18,737 bases of DNA, taken from contig CAZZIZ010000050.1 of NCBI GenBank assembly GCA_964654535.1, positions 1 to 18,737 on the forward strand, written 5' to 3'. Below the pieces are notes generated by a model that had not been told where the DNA came from, did not search any database, and was given only the letters and a program-made list of their open reading frames with translations. The position numbers and the translations under genes are program-made. Position 1 is the first letter of the stretch. Each line of letters starts with the position of its first letter. This DNA comes from CAZZIZ01 sp964654535. Lineage in GTDB: Bacteria > Bacteroidota > Bacteroidia > Chitinophagales > UBA2359. Shown piece after piece: positions 1-7,688 of the stretch.

Positions 1-3000
1 CACTGGGTAAGCACAAACATTTGATTGAACTACTTGGTTTCCGTTCGCATCAAGTGCAGGAATAAAGCTACCTGGATTAGCAGGATCTTCAACACCAACC
101 GTTACTGTGAAACCTACCAAGTTTAGGTGGTTGAAAGTCAATTCGTAATTACCAGGTGAAGTTTCAACAAATGGTGCAGGAAGTGTTACACCAATTAAGC
201 CAGATGACATTCCACTCGCTATAACATTTAAGCCCGGAGGTCCAGTCACCAATACTAGCTCACTGAAAGTACCGTCACCAGCATTTGGTGCAGACTCATC
301 ATTATTACAAGCACAAGGATCGTCACTCATAAATGGTCCGCCAGCGTTGCCGCCATCAATTTGGAAGACAATAGAAAGACAAGAACCATCATCACAGTTT
401 GCTGCAGCATCAAAGTTCGCAGCTGTTGGGTCTGTACAACCACTAACGGTTACTACATCCACAACACAAGAACAACTTACTGGATCCCAAACTTCAGTAT
501 CACCTAATGTACAATCAGTATTACAAGTTCCTGGATCAGCATTTGAAGTGATACAAGCTGCAGGATCTCCACAAGTTGCATTTGGGTCGAACTCACAGAA
601 AGCAGGGTCAGTACAACCGTTTGGTAGATCACAAGATCCATCATCACAGTTAGCTGCTGCATCGAAGTTACAAGCTGTCATATCTGTACAACCCAAAACG
701 GTAACAACATCAACCACACAAGAACAAGTTGCAGTATCATATATTTCAAGGTCGCCCATCGTACAGTCTGTGTTACAAGTCATATCAACAGGATTACAAG
801 AACCATCATCGCTATCTGCAGCTGGGTCAAAGTTAGAGGCACAGGGATCAGTACATCCTGGGTTACAAGGAGGTGCTGAACAAGAACCATCATCTATACA
901 AGCTGCCGCATCAAAGTTACAAGCCGTTGGATCGGTACAACCCATTACTGGGGCACAAGGATCCGCACAAGCTGTGTTTCCAAAATCACAAGTTCCGTTA
1001 TCACAGAGTGCAGTTGCATCAAAGTTACAAGCCGTAGGATCAGTACAACCATCTGGCAAATTACAAGAACCATCATCGCAGTTCGCTGCCATATCAAAGT
1101 TACAAGCCGCCATATCTGTACAACCAGAAACGGTCACAACATCTACAACACAAGAACAAGTGGTAACGTCTAATATTTCTAGGTCACCCATTGTACAATC
1201 TGTATTACAAGTTGGTGCCATTGTTATAGTAACAGTTACGTCAGCAGTATCCATACAAGTAGGATCGGTTGGGTCAACAACTGTATAAGTGTAAACACCT
1301 GCAGCATCTACAGCGGGGTCAAACGTTCCAGTTCCACTTGCTAAAGCCGGTGTAAAGGTTCCGCCCGCATCACCATCGGCTGGCGTAATATCTGCAGCAA
1401 CGCCAGCTGAACAAAAATCAATCGTTGCGTCAGTACCTGCATTTACTGAGCATGTACCGGTAACTTCTATATCACAGGTGGCAGTTCCAACACAACCATT
1501 AATGTCAGTGAAAGTATAAGTTATCGTATGAACTCCTGCACCGGCTGCTGCTGGATCGAAAGTCGTTTGACCATCATTATCGATACCTGCAGATCCACCT
1601 ATGTCGGTCGCATCGTCGATATTTACTCCAGGACCAGAGAATACTCCGGTTGTTGCAGTGCCTGGTGTTGTAAACACGGGTGTCACTGGACCAAAGTTTT
1701 CAGTGGTTGCTACACCACCAGCACCACAGGTTCCATCGCCTAAAGAAGGGGAAGGGCCCAATAAAGAGGTTCCAGTGGTACCATCTAGTATTTCAATCGA
1801 ACCATCAACTGTACCAGTACCACAGGTCAAAGACTGTAAACCATCACCAGTTAAATCAAATAGATCAACTGTATAAGGCGCTCCACTTTGTGGAAGAAGA
1901 CCTGAGTTTATTGTAGTTGTAGTAAGGCTTGGGAATGACCCAATAGGAGCAGTAAATACAATCACTCCATTAACATCTAAAATATTTATGACTACATCAG
2001 CTCCAGAGACATCGTCTCCTACAATTGTTACATCAATAGAACCCAAAAGGTCACTTGCAGGTGTAGCAGTGATATCAATTGGCGCATCAGTTGGATTCAA
2101 AGGCGCTGTTGGGCAAGTAATAGTCGCAACTGGTGTTGCCGCTATCGTAGCAGTTGCATCAAGAGTAGGACATCCTGGGATTCCGTTTGAAGCAGTTACA
2201 GTAATATCAATTTGTGGATCAGCCATACCTGGAGCATAAGTTATCACGTTGGTTCCGTCGCCCGTAATGGTGGCATTAGGACCAGAAGCGCTGTTAAAAG
2301 TCAAGATATCTTGAGGGCAGTTTCCTGTAATCGTATAAGTACAGTCTCCATTATTAGCTATAATTGGAGGAAGCGGATCTGCTTCTAGTGTAAAATCCGG
2401 AAGTTGCTCAATAGGGCAATTGACATCGACTCCGAAGGTTACGCCATCAATTGGAACTATATAAGGCGTCAGAGCTAGGCCGTCACAACCGTTATTTAAG
2501 AAGGCCAGACCGAAAAATCCTCCTTGACCACAGTTAGCTGTGTTACCAAGGAAAACCCAGTCCACAGAAGTTCCATTTACCGCTGCAGCCCATTCCGCAT
2601 ATAAATCTGCAGGCACCGTAGTTGGGTCGGTATCAAACACCAATCCGAAAGCGTTCTGCGCACCATTTACTTGACAATCATCGAAAACAATATCAAAAAC
2701 ATCTCCACTGCATATTTCAGGTGCGTAGGTAGGTGTTGACATTGTGCTGGCACAAGCAGGGCAAGCGTCACATCGAAATTCTAGAGAAGAAGTAACTCCA
2801 CCATCTGCGCAACTTGTTGCTACATCAGAAGTAACAAAGAAATAAAGGCATTCACCTGGAGTAATAGATGTGTAAGTTATTCCCGTTTGGTCTCCATCTA
2901 CAGCGGTTGCAACAGCTGTACCAGTACCAATCGGATCCGCAGTTCCTGACGGAGCTGAGAAAATACTCATTGAGTCAAAGCCCACTTCAAGATCACCAGT

Positions 3001-6000
3001 ACAAAAAGTTACAGATGCCAAATCACCTGCCGTATCAGGGCAAATTACTTGGAAGGCAAAATCAGTTACACCATTAGGGTAACAGAAGGTAAAAGGCCCA
3101 TCAGCACAAGTCTCTTCTACAACTGGAGTCGGCTCATAAGCACACATATTGAATTCAAATGTGCCAGTACCACTATCGTTGAATGAATCCCAGGCACGTA
3201 CCCAGATTGTGCTTCCCGGAGTTTGACCCGTAAGGAAAGTTTCAAATAGCGAAGGATCATTTCCAGTAGTTGCAGAGCAAACTAAACTTGTTAGAGAGCC
3301 GCAATCTGCTCCGGTATAAACCTCATACCAAAGGAATGAACAACAGTCCGGAGAAGGGCCACCGCTAATAGTTACATTTCCAGAAGCTGGAACAGTTAAA
3401 GAGAACCAGATATCACCAGAATCACCCAAGTTGTAACTCGGACAAGTCGCAGCAGGTATTCCTGGATCTAAATTAGAATCGGTCGCGAATTCATTATCAC
3501 AAACCGTAAGGGTGGTACACGATCCCATTTCTACTGGAATGTTAATTGCGCCCGGACACATATCGCAAACAGGTGTACAAGTTGTGAAAGTACAAGGTCC
3601 TGACCAAGAGCTTGGTTCAGCAGCGCAGTTATCCCTTACATATATATCAATAGCAAGACCACATCCAACTGCTAAGGTTTCAGCCAGATTTGTGGTTCCC
3701 AGTACGGAGCCTAATTCAGTTCCTGATCCAGGAACGAATCCAACAGGCCCCCATTCAATGTCGTAGGTTCCATCACCGCCACCGTTAGCCCAAGTAACGT
3801 CAACATCACCATCTATAGCACCAGCTCCACAAGTTACCCCAGTAGGACTCGGACAGCTAGTAGCAGTGGTGAACTGAATACAGGTAAGCGCTTGCGTTTC
3901 ACTATCGGCTCCGGCGTCCGAAGAAGTAAAGTCACAAGTAACTACATCAACAGCAGTAGCACCTGTTCCTAAAATATCACAGTAGAAACAAATGTCGTAT
4001 AGCGTTCCGCCCGTAAGACCAGTTAAATTTACCGTTCCACCAGCAGCAACACCAGATCCATCACCAGCACCTTGAGCAAAACCAGCAAGTCCATACTCAT
4101 AAGTTGTGTTTGGACAAGTATCATCATAAGTTATATCAGCAGTATCTGAACCAACCGTACCAGGAGCAGGTGGTGCAACATCAGCCACAAAATTAATTTC
4201 AAAACTGTTAGGAGCTCCTCCCCATTGATCTCCCCATTGGACAAAATAGGTTTGACCTCCAACAACAGTAATTCCAACAGCTTGTGAGGTAAATCCAGCT
4301 CCACCATCGTCATCAAAACCTTCACACACTACAGCACCACAAGCACCACTAACTACAGCTAAATCAGTATCTGGTAAAGCGGCATCATTAGTACTAGAAA
4401 CATCCAATATTCCATTAGCAGGTGCGACAAACTCAAACCAAATGGCTTCGTTAACTGTTGTACCTATGCCGCAGGCATCTTCAAGACCGGCACCTGAACC
4501 TGTTGGAAATACTAATGTATTTGTATAAGAATTACAATCTGCTGTAATGGTTATAGGAATTGGATTGTCACAAGCGGTTCCAGGACAAGATCCAGTAGTT
4601 ATAGATAGTGCAGGGCCGGTTAGCGGATCAGGGAACCACAGCGAAACTGCCGCAGGTGGGCCTGGACAATTGTCTCGTACGTAAACGTCATAAGTCGTTC
4701 CGCAAAGCAATCCATCAGCAGCTGTAAAAGATTCTAGGGTATTGAATGACCCTAAAATAGTTGCCACTTCAGTACCAGTGCCAGGCGTAAATCCAGCAAG
4801 TCCAATTTCAATATCAAATAGTCCGGCCCCTCCATTTGAAGTCATTGTTACATCCACATCTTCTAATCCAGTACCATTTGCAACAGTAGCAGATGGAGTT
4901 GGACAATCAGCCGTTGTAGTAAATGTCACGCAAGTAGGCACTGTTGTACCTACTACGGTGTTTCCAGTGAGATCACACGCTACAGGAGGATAACCTTCCC
5001 CAAACGAATCGCAGAAAAAGCAAACGTCATATGTTGTTGCAGGAGTAAGTCCTGTTATGTCAATCGACCCAGAACCGTCTGCGGTTGCTTGGGTACCAGC
5101 ACCTGGCACCATAGGACTAATGCCATACTCGTATATGAAGTTTGTACAAGCAGCATCATAAGCAATATTAACATCCATTTGATTTGGTAATCCTAAAACA
5201 GGCGCACCATCTTGAACAAATTGAATTTGCCAGTCAAAACCAGCTGCTCCCCAACGATCGTCCCATTCTATTAGGTATGTTGTTCCCGCAGTAACTGCAG
5301 TAGGAGTAGTTGCAGATTGTGTGCCAACACCTCCGTCATCATCATTAGCCAAACAGTTTAAAGCAGCACAGTCTCCATCGTATAATGAAACTCTAGTATC
5401 AGTTGCAAGTGATTGAATATCTACAATACCATTAGTCGGTGCTGTAAATGAGTACCAGCGAGCAGCATTAGCCAGACCATCTGCCCAGCAACCTGTGCTG
5501 GTTAAAGCACTGGCACCATTACCTGATAGTCCTACTTCAGTAATAGTAGTACAGGTCCCAGTCAATGTTACTCCAAATGGATCAGAACAATCTTCTCCAG
5601 GACAAGGTAAAGTCGAAACAGCTATCGGGCCAAACCACAAAGAAACCTCTGCTGGCGGTCCCACACAATTATCTCTTACATAAACGTCGAAAGTATTACT
5701 ACAAGGAAGCCCAGTAAAGGAATCTACTGGACCAAAAGTTCCTGCAATTTGTGCAATTTCTGCCCCAGTTCCTGGAGCAAATCCAGGTGCTCCAATTTCA
5801 ATATCGAAAAGACCACTTCCTCCGTTTGAGGTTGAGGTTACATCTATAACATCATCAGTTGCCCCTGTAGCAGCTGTTGCAGTAGGTGTAGGACAGTTGG
5901 CACTAGTTGTAAAAGTTAGACACTGAACGGAAGGTGACTCAGAGCCAGCTCCTGCATCAGAAGTTGTAAAATCACAAGCAACGGCAGTTCCAGCCGTTTC

Positions 6001-6702
6001 ACCCGACCCCAATGCGTCGCAGAAAAAGCATACATCATAGGTAGTAGCGGCAGTTAAACCTGGAATAGTTACCGAACCACCAGTAGTTGTTCCCGGAGTT
6101 CCTGTACCCTGAGCAAAACCAGTAAGACCATACTCGTAAGTCATATTTGCACAAGCGGCATCGTAGCTTAAAGTTGCATCTGTCGTGGTTGGAGCACCTG
6201 TAACAGCAGCAGCTGGATCAGATGCAAATTGCAATTCCCAAGCCGCAGGAGCTCCAGCCCATCCGTCGAGCCATTGAATATAGTAAGTTGTTCCGGCCAC
6301 AACTGGTGCGCCTATAATCTGTGAAGTAAATCCAGCACCTGCATCGTCATCAAATGGACCACAAACGAGCGCTCCACAAGCACCTGCTGAACCATCATGA
6401 AACGAAACTTGCGTATCGGGAGTCGCCCCGTCATTAGTGTTCGAAACATCGACAACGCCATTTGCTGGCGCTACGAATGAGTACCATATGGACTCTGTCG
6501 GAGCACTTCCTAATCCACAGGGGTCTTCAAGAGTACCACCTGCAGGAAATGCAATCGTATTAGTTATTGTGTTACAAGTACCAGTGATATTCGCTGATAT
6601 ATCTGTCGCTGTTGTGCAATCCAATGCCCCATCTTGAGCATTCAGGTTAGAACCGATTATTAACAAAAAGCAACAACACAAAAGGGTAAAAATCCTTTTC
6701 AT
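1..6702 (-). CDS. Giant modular secreted surface protein, probable T9SS cargo (C-terminus outside window)
   Basis: The frame is open from the ATG at 6702 to base 1: 2234 codons without a stop, running off the left edge. Residues 1-23 are a signal peptide (MKR, hydrophobic core, then NAQ). Residues 24 to about 1048 form three tandem units of 343, 339 and 343 residues. Each holds a beta-sandwich-like module (xIWYSFVAPANG, FDDDxGAGFTSQ, YFVQW) and two fn3-like modules (YEYGL, YDVCFFCD; FDIEIG, YVRDNC). A diverged fourth unit follows, then a CUB-like domain at about 1199-1314 (TFCYPNG, GFDSMSIF, FFVTSD), Ig-like stretches, and at 1831-2108 an array of seven GCTD...CDDGSC modules with three spacers. 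Even Cys spacing suggests disulphides and an extracellular location. The modules are typical of Bacteroidota surface adhesins; adhesion is inferred. The T9SS sorting domain expected at the C-terminus cannot be seen. It probably shares a transcript with the small secreted gene 32 bp upstream. Confidence 0.9.
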   Translation of the reverse strand, partial: MKRIFTLLCCCFLLIIGSNLNAQDGALDCTTATDISANITGTCNTITNTIAFPAGGTLEDPCGLGSAPTESIWYSFVAPANGVVDVSNTNDGATPDTQVSFHDGSAGACGALVCGPFDDDAGAGFTSQIIGAPVVAGTTYYIQWLDGWAGAPAAWELQFASDPAAAVTGAPTTTDATLSYDAACANMTYEYGLTGFAQGTGTPGTTTGGSVTIPGLTAATTYDVCFFCDALGSGETAGTAVACDFTTSDAGAGSESPSVQCLTFTTSANCPTPTATAATGATDDVIDVTSTSNGGSGLFDIEIGAPGFAPGTGAEIAQIAGTFGPVDSFTGLPCSNTFDVYVRDNCVGPPAEVSLWFGPIAVSTLPCPGEDCSDPFGVTLTGTCTTITEVGLSGNGASALTSTGCWADGLANAARWYSFTAPTNGIVDIQSLATDTRVSLYDGDCAALNCLANDDDGGVGTQSATTPTAVTAGTTYLIEWDDRWGAAGFDWQIQFVQDGAPVLGLPNQMDVNIAYDAACTNFIYEYGISPMVPGAGTQATADGSGSIDITGLTPATTYDVCFFCDSFGEGYPPVACDLTGNTVVGTTVPTCVTFTTTADCPTPSATVANGTGLEDVDVTMTSNGGAGLFDIEIGLAGFTPGTGTEVATILGSFNTLESFTAADGLLCGTTYDVYVRDNCPGPPAAVSLWFPDPLTGPALSITTGSCPGTACDNPIPITITADCNSYTNTLVFPTGSGAGLEDACGIGTTVNEAIWFEFVAPANGILDVSSTNDAALPDTDLAVVSGACGAVVCEGFDDDGGAGFTSQAVGITVVGGQTYFVQWGDQWGGAPNSFEINFVADVAPPAPGTVGSDTADITYDDTCPNTTYEYGLAGFAQGAGDGSGVAAGGTVNLTGLTGGTLYDICFYCDILGTGATAVDVVTCDFTSSDAGADSETQALTCIQFTTATSCPSPTGVTCGAGAIDGDVDVTWANGGGDGTYDIEWGPVGFVPGSGTELGSVLGTTNLAETLAVGCGLAIDIYVRDNCAAEPSSWSGPCTFTTCTPVCDMCPGAINIPVEMGSCTTLTVCDNEFATDSNLDPGIPAATCPSYNLGDSGDIWFSLTVPASGNVTISGGPSPDCCSFLWYEVYTGADCGSLTSLVCSATTGNDPSLFETFLTGQTPGSTIWVRAWDSFNDSGTGTFEFNMCAYEPTPVVEETCADGPFTFCYPNGVTDFAFQVICPDTAGDLASVTFCTGDLEVGFDSMSIFSAPSGTADPIGTGTAVATAVDGDQTGITYTSITPGECLYFFVTSDVATSCADGGVTSSLEFRCDACPACASTMSTPTYAPEICSGDVFDIVFDDCQVNGAQNAFGLVFDTDPTTVPADLYAEWAAAVNGTSVDWVFLGNTANCGQGGFFGLAFLNNGCDGLALTPYIVPIDGVTFGVDVNCPIEQLPDFTLEADPLPPIIANNGDCTYTITGNCPQDILTFNSASGPNATITGDGTNVITYAPGMADPQIDITVTASNGIPGCPTLDATATIAATPVATITCPTAPLNPTDAPIDITATPASDLLGSIDVTIVGDDVSGADVVINILDVNGVIVFTAPIGSFPSLTTTTINSGLLPQSGAPYTVDLFDLTGDGLQSLTCGTGTVDGSIEILDGTTGTSLLGPSPSLGDGTCGAGGVATTENFGPVTPVFTTPGTATTGVFSGPGVNIDDATDIGGSAGIDNDGQTTFDPAAAGAGVHTITYTFTDINGCVGTATCDIEVTGTCSVNAGTDATIDFCSAGVAADITPADGDAGGTFTPALASGTGTFDPAVDAAGVYTYTVVDPTDPTCMDTADVTVTITMAPTCNTDCTMGDLEILDVTTCSCVVDVVTVSGCTDMAACNFDMAANCDDGSCNLPDGCTDPTACNFDATALCDNGTCDFGNTACADPCAPVMGCTDPTACNFDAAACIDDGSCSAPPCNPGCTDPCASNFDPAADSDDGSCNPVDMTCNTDCTMGDLEIYDTATCSCVVDVVTVLGCTDMTACNFDAAANCDDGSCDLPNGCTDPAFCEFDPNATCGDPAACITSNADPGTCNTDCTLGDTEVWDPVSCSCVVDVVTVSGCTDPTAANFDAAANCDDGSCLSIVFQIDGGNAGGPFMSDDPCACNNDESAPNAGDGTFSELVLVTGPPGLNVIASGMSSGLIGVTLPAPFVETSPGNYELTFNHLNLVGFTVTVGVEDPANPGSFIPALDANGNQVVQSNVCAYPV
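379..1212 (-). repeat. GCTD...CDDGSC module array with three 29-residue spacers
   Basis: Within the giant gene, seven modules of mostly 21 residues follow the pattern GCTDPxACNFD-x-CDDGSC. They lie at 1125-1063, 1050-988, 942-880, 858-796, 693-631, 618-553 and 441-379. Three spacers starting TCNTDCT and ending CSCVVDVVTV lie at 1212-1126, 780-694 and 528-442, each exactly 87 bp. The order is spacer-4 modules-spacer-2 modules-spacer-1 module. The GCTD motif recurs in secreted proteins of marine Bacteroidota. Its Asp-rich ends suggest metal binding and its cysteines disulphides; both are inferences. The last module (FDAAANCDDGSC) lacks one of the usual cysteines. Confidence 0.85.
3559..4587 (-). 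repeat. Protein-coding tandem unit 3 of the giant secreted protein
   Basis: The third unit is 1029 bp (343 residues), from CPGTAC to the residue before CPGAIN. It contains WFEFVAPANG, FDDDGGAGFTSQ, YEYGLAGFAQG, LYDICFYCD, YDIEWGPVGFVPG and YVRDNC. The following stretch (about 3558-3120) starts the same way with CPGAIN and a beta-sandwich-like module, but continues into a CUB-like domain, so it is a partial, diverged fourth unit. Confidence 0.8.
4588..5604 (-). repeat. Protein-coding tandem unit 2 of the giant secreted protein
   Basis: The second unit is 1017 bp (339 residues), from CPGEDC to the residue before CPGTAC. It repeats the order of unit 1: WYSFTAPTNG and ANDDDGGVGTQS, then YDAACTNFIYEYG and TYDVCFFCD, then FDIEIGLAGFTPG and YVRDNCPG. 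The units are clearly homologous but diverged, so this is an old duplication rather than a recent amplification. Confidence 0.8.
5605..6633 (-). repeat. Protein-coding tandem unit 1 of the giant secreted protein
   Basis: This is the first of three consecutive units of about 1.02-1.03 kb, running from just after the signal peptide to the CPGEDC that opens unit 2. It encodes one beta-sandwich-like module with WYSFVAPANG and FDDDAGAGFTSQ, an fn3-like module with YEYGLTGFAQG and TYDVCFFCD, and a second fn3-like module with FDIEIGAPGF and YVRDNC. Anchored on equivalent cysteines (codons at 6618 and 5589), its period is 1029 bp. Confidence 0.8.
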
Positions 6703-6734
6703 ATCTATTATTTTATTTTTTTTCTTCTTTGGGG

Positions 6735-7187
6735 TTAGTTTATTTCAGCACTCAGCCTTGTATAAATCTTCAAAAGTGCTATTTGCATTGGATCCTTCGC
6801 TTTGAATGAGTCAGTAAACAATTGAACTTGTTCTTTATCAGAAGCACTAAGGTTCGCAAATCCATTAATGGGAAGGTTGTTAGTATCAACCAGTAGTTGA
6901 ATCATATTCTGGCCATCCAAATTGGTATCGCTGGAAACAATAAGTTGTCCCAGTTTGTTCGCAAGATTTTCTAACACTGCCTCACGACTGTTTGCCGCAG
7001 CAGTATTTTGTACGTCTTCGGAACTAGCGTCTGCAGAATTGATCGCACCGACGTACTGTAAATTATTCTGTGATTTGGTTTGTTGCCCATCTTGAATCAT
7101 TGGAACAGTCTGCCCTTGAGCGTTCGCACAAATCGCGACTAATAGAATCAAAGGCAGCAGCCTAATTAGGTTCTTTAAGGATTTCAT
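6735..7187 (-). CDS. Small secreted protein of unknown function
   Basis: This encodes 150 residues with a clear signal peptide: MKSLKN, a hydrophobic core to about residue 20, then CANAQ. The mature part is about 126 residues, hydrophilic, rich in Asn, Gln, Ala and Ser, and contains no cysteine. It has one EF-hand-like stretch, SDTNLDGQNM, near residue 93, a single weak candidate for a metal loop. The C-terminal half looks helical (SASDKEQVQLFTDSFKAKD, then a short hydrophobic helix). I do not recognise a family. The gene ends 32 bp before the giant surface-protein gene on the same strand with no terminator visible between them, so co-transcription is likely. A secreted accessory role for the giant protein is possible but rests only on position. 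Confidence 0.8.
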   Translation of the reverse strand: MKSLKNLIRLLPLILLVAICANAQGQTVPMIQDGQQTKSQNNLQYVGAINSADASSEDVQNTAAANSREAVLENLANKLGQLIVSSDTNLDGQNMIQLLVDTNNLPINGFANLSASDKEQVQLFTDSFKAKDPMQIALLKIYTRLSAEIN

Positions 7188-7688
7188 AACAATTAAGTAT
7201 ATTTTATATCTTTTATTTCTTTTTCAAATACAAATACGCGCAGCGCTCAGTGAACTAAGTCATAACAAAACAAAAATCGAAAAACCCCAAATGGAGCATC
7301 CAATTCGAACTTTTCACGTGGTAAGAAAAAAGCTCTGTATGTAATGCGTACTAAACGCGGAACGTAAAAATCAACCAAGTTTGCAGAGACAGACGTCTCC
7401 ACACTTAGTGAATTTAACACCTATTTTTCAATTACTTTAACAAGTCGGGAATTTAATCAGATGCTTTTCAGAAAGTTTTTTTGAGTAAATTTTGAAGTTT
7501 CTAAACAAAACTTCTCAATCACTTTATTGGTGCGGCTTTCCAAAAACGCAAGAGACACTTTTGTTTTTTTGACAAAAATTTAGAAACGAGATAACGCAAC
7601 TAGACGATTTTTGAAACGCCTTAATTAGCTTCGAATGTTTTCTTCAAATTCTAATGTAGTTTAGGCAGACAAAGTTTAACTCGATACA
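7188..7688. other. Divergent AT-rich intergenic region (501 bp), no gene seen
   Basis: This separates the minus-strand secreted unit from the plus-strand lipoprotein gene and must carry promoters for both. No ORF has convincing coding character. On the plus strand TAGTTTAG at 7657-7664 differs by one base from the Bacteroidota -7 consensus TAnnTTTG and lies 25 bp before the 7689 start; I find no convincing -33 element. A small stem-loop (GAAGTTT/AAACTTC, 7-base loop) lies at 7494-7514, and a near-palindromic TTTTTGACAAAAA at about 7568-7580. No RNA gene is recognised. Confidence 0.5.

Noticed and set aside
347..1288. Plus-strand open frame of 313 codons with a repetitive Ser/Gln/Val-rich product
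   Set aside because: It is the exact antisense of the GCTD module array. Its internal repeats mirror the repeats of the minus-strand gene, it has no signal peptide or family resemblance, and the minus frame is open and meaningful over the whole 6.7 kb.
1528..5683. Many plus-strand frames of 60-90 codons
   Set aside because: All lie antisense to the giant gene, whose frame I checked at intervals across the region without finding a stop or frameshift. Their products are low-complexity shadows.
7494..7514. Stem-loop GAAGTTT/AAACTTC as a terminator or RNA gene
   Set aside because: A 7-bp AT-rich stem with no T tract in a very AT-rich region; such pairs are expected by chance.
7657..7664. TAGTTTAG as a firm -7 promoter element for the lipoprotein gene
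   Set aside because: One mismatch to TAnnTTTG and no convincing -33 partner at the right spacing; kept only as a remark in the intergenic entry.
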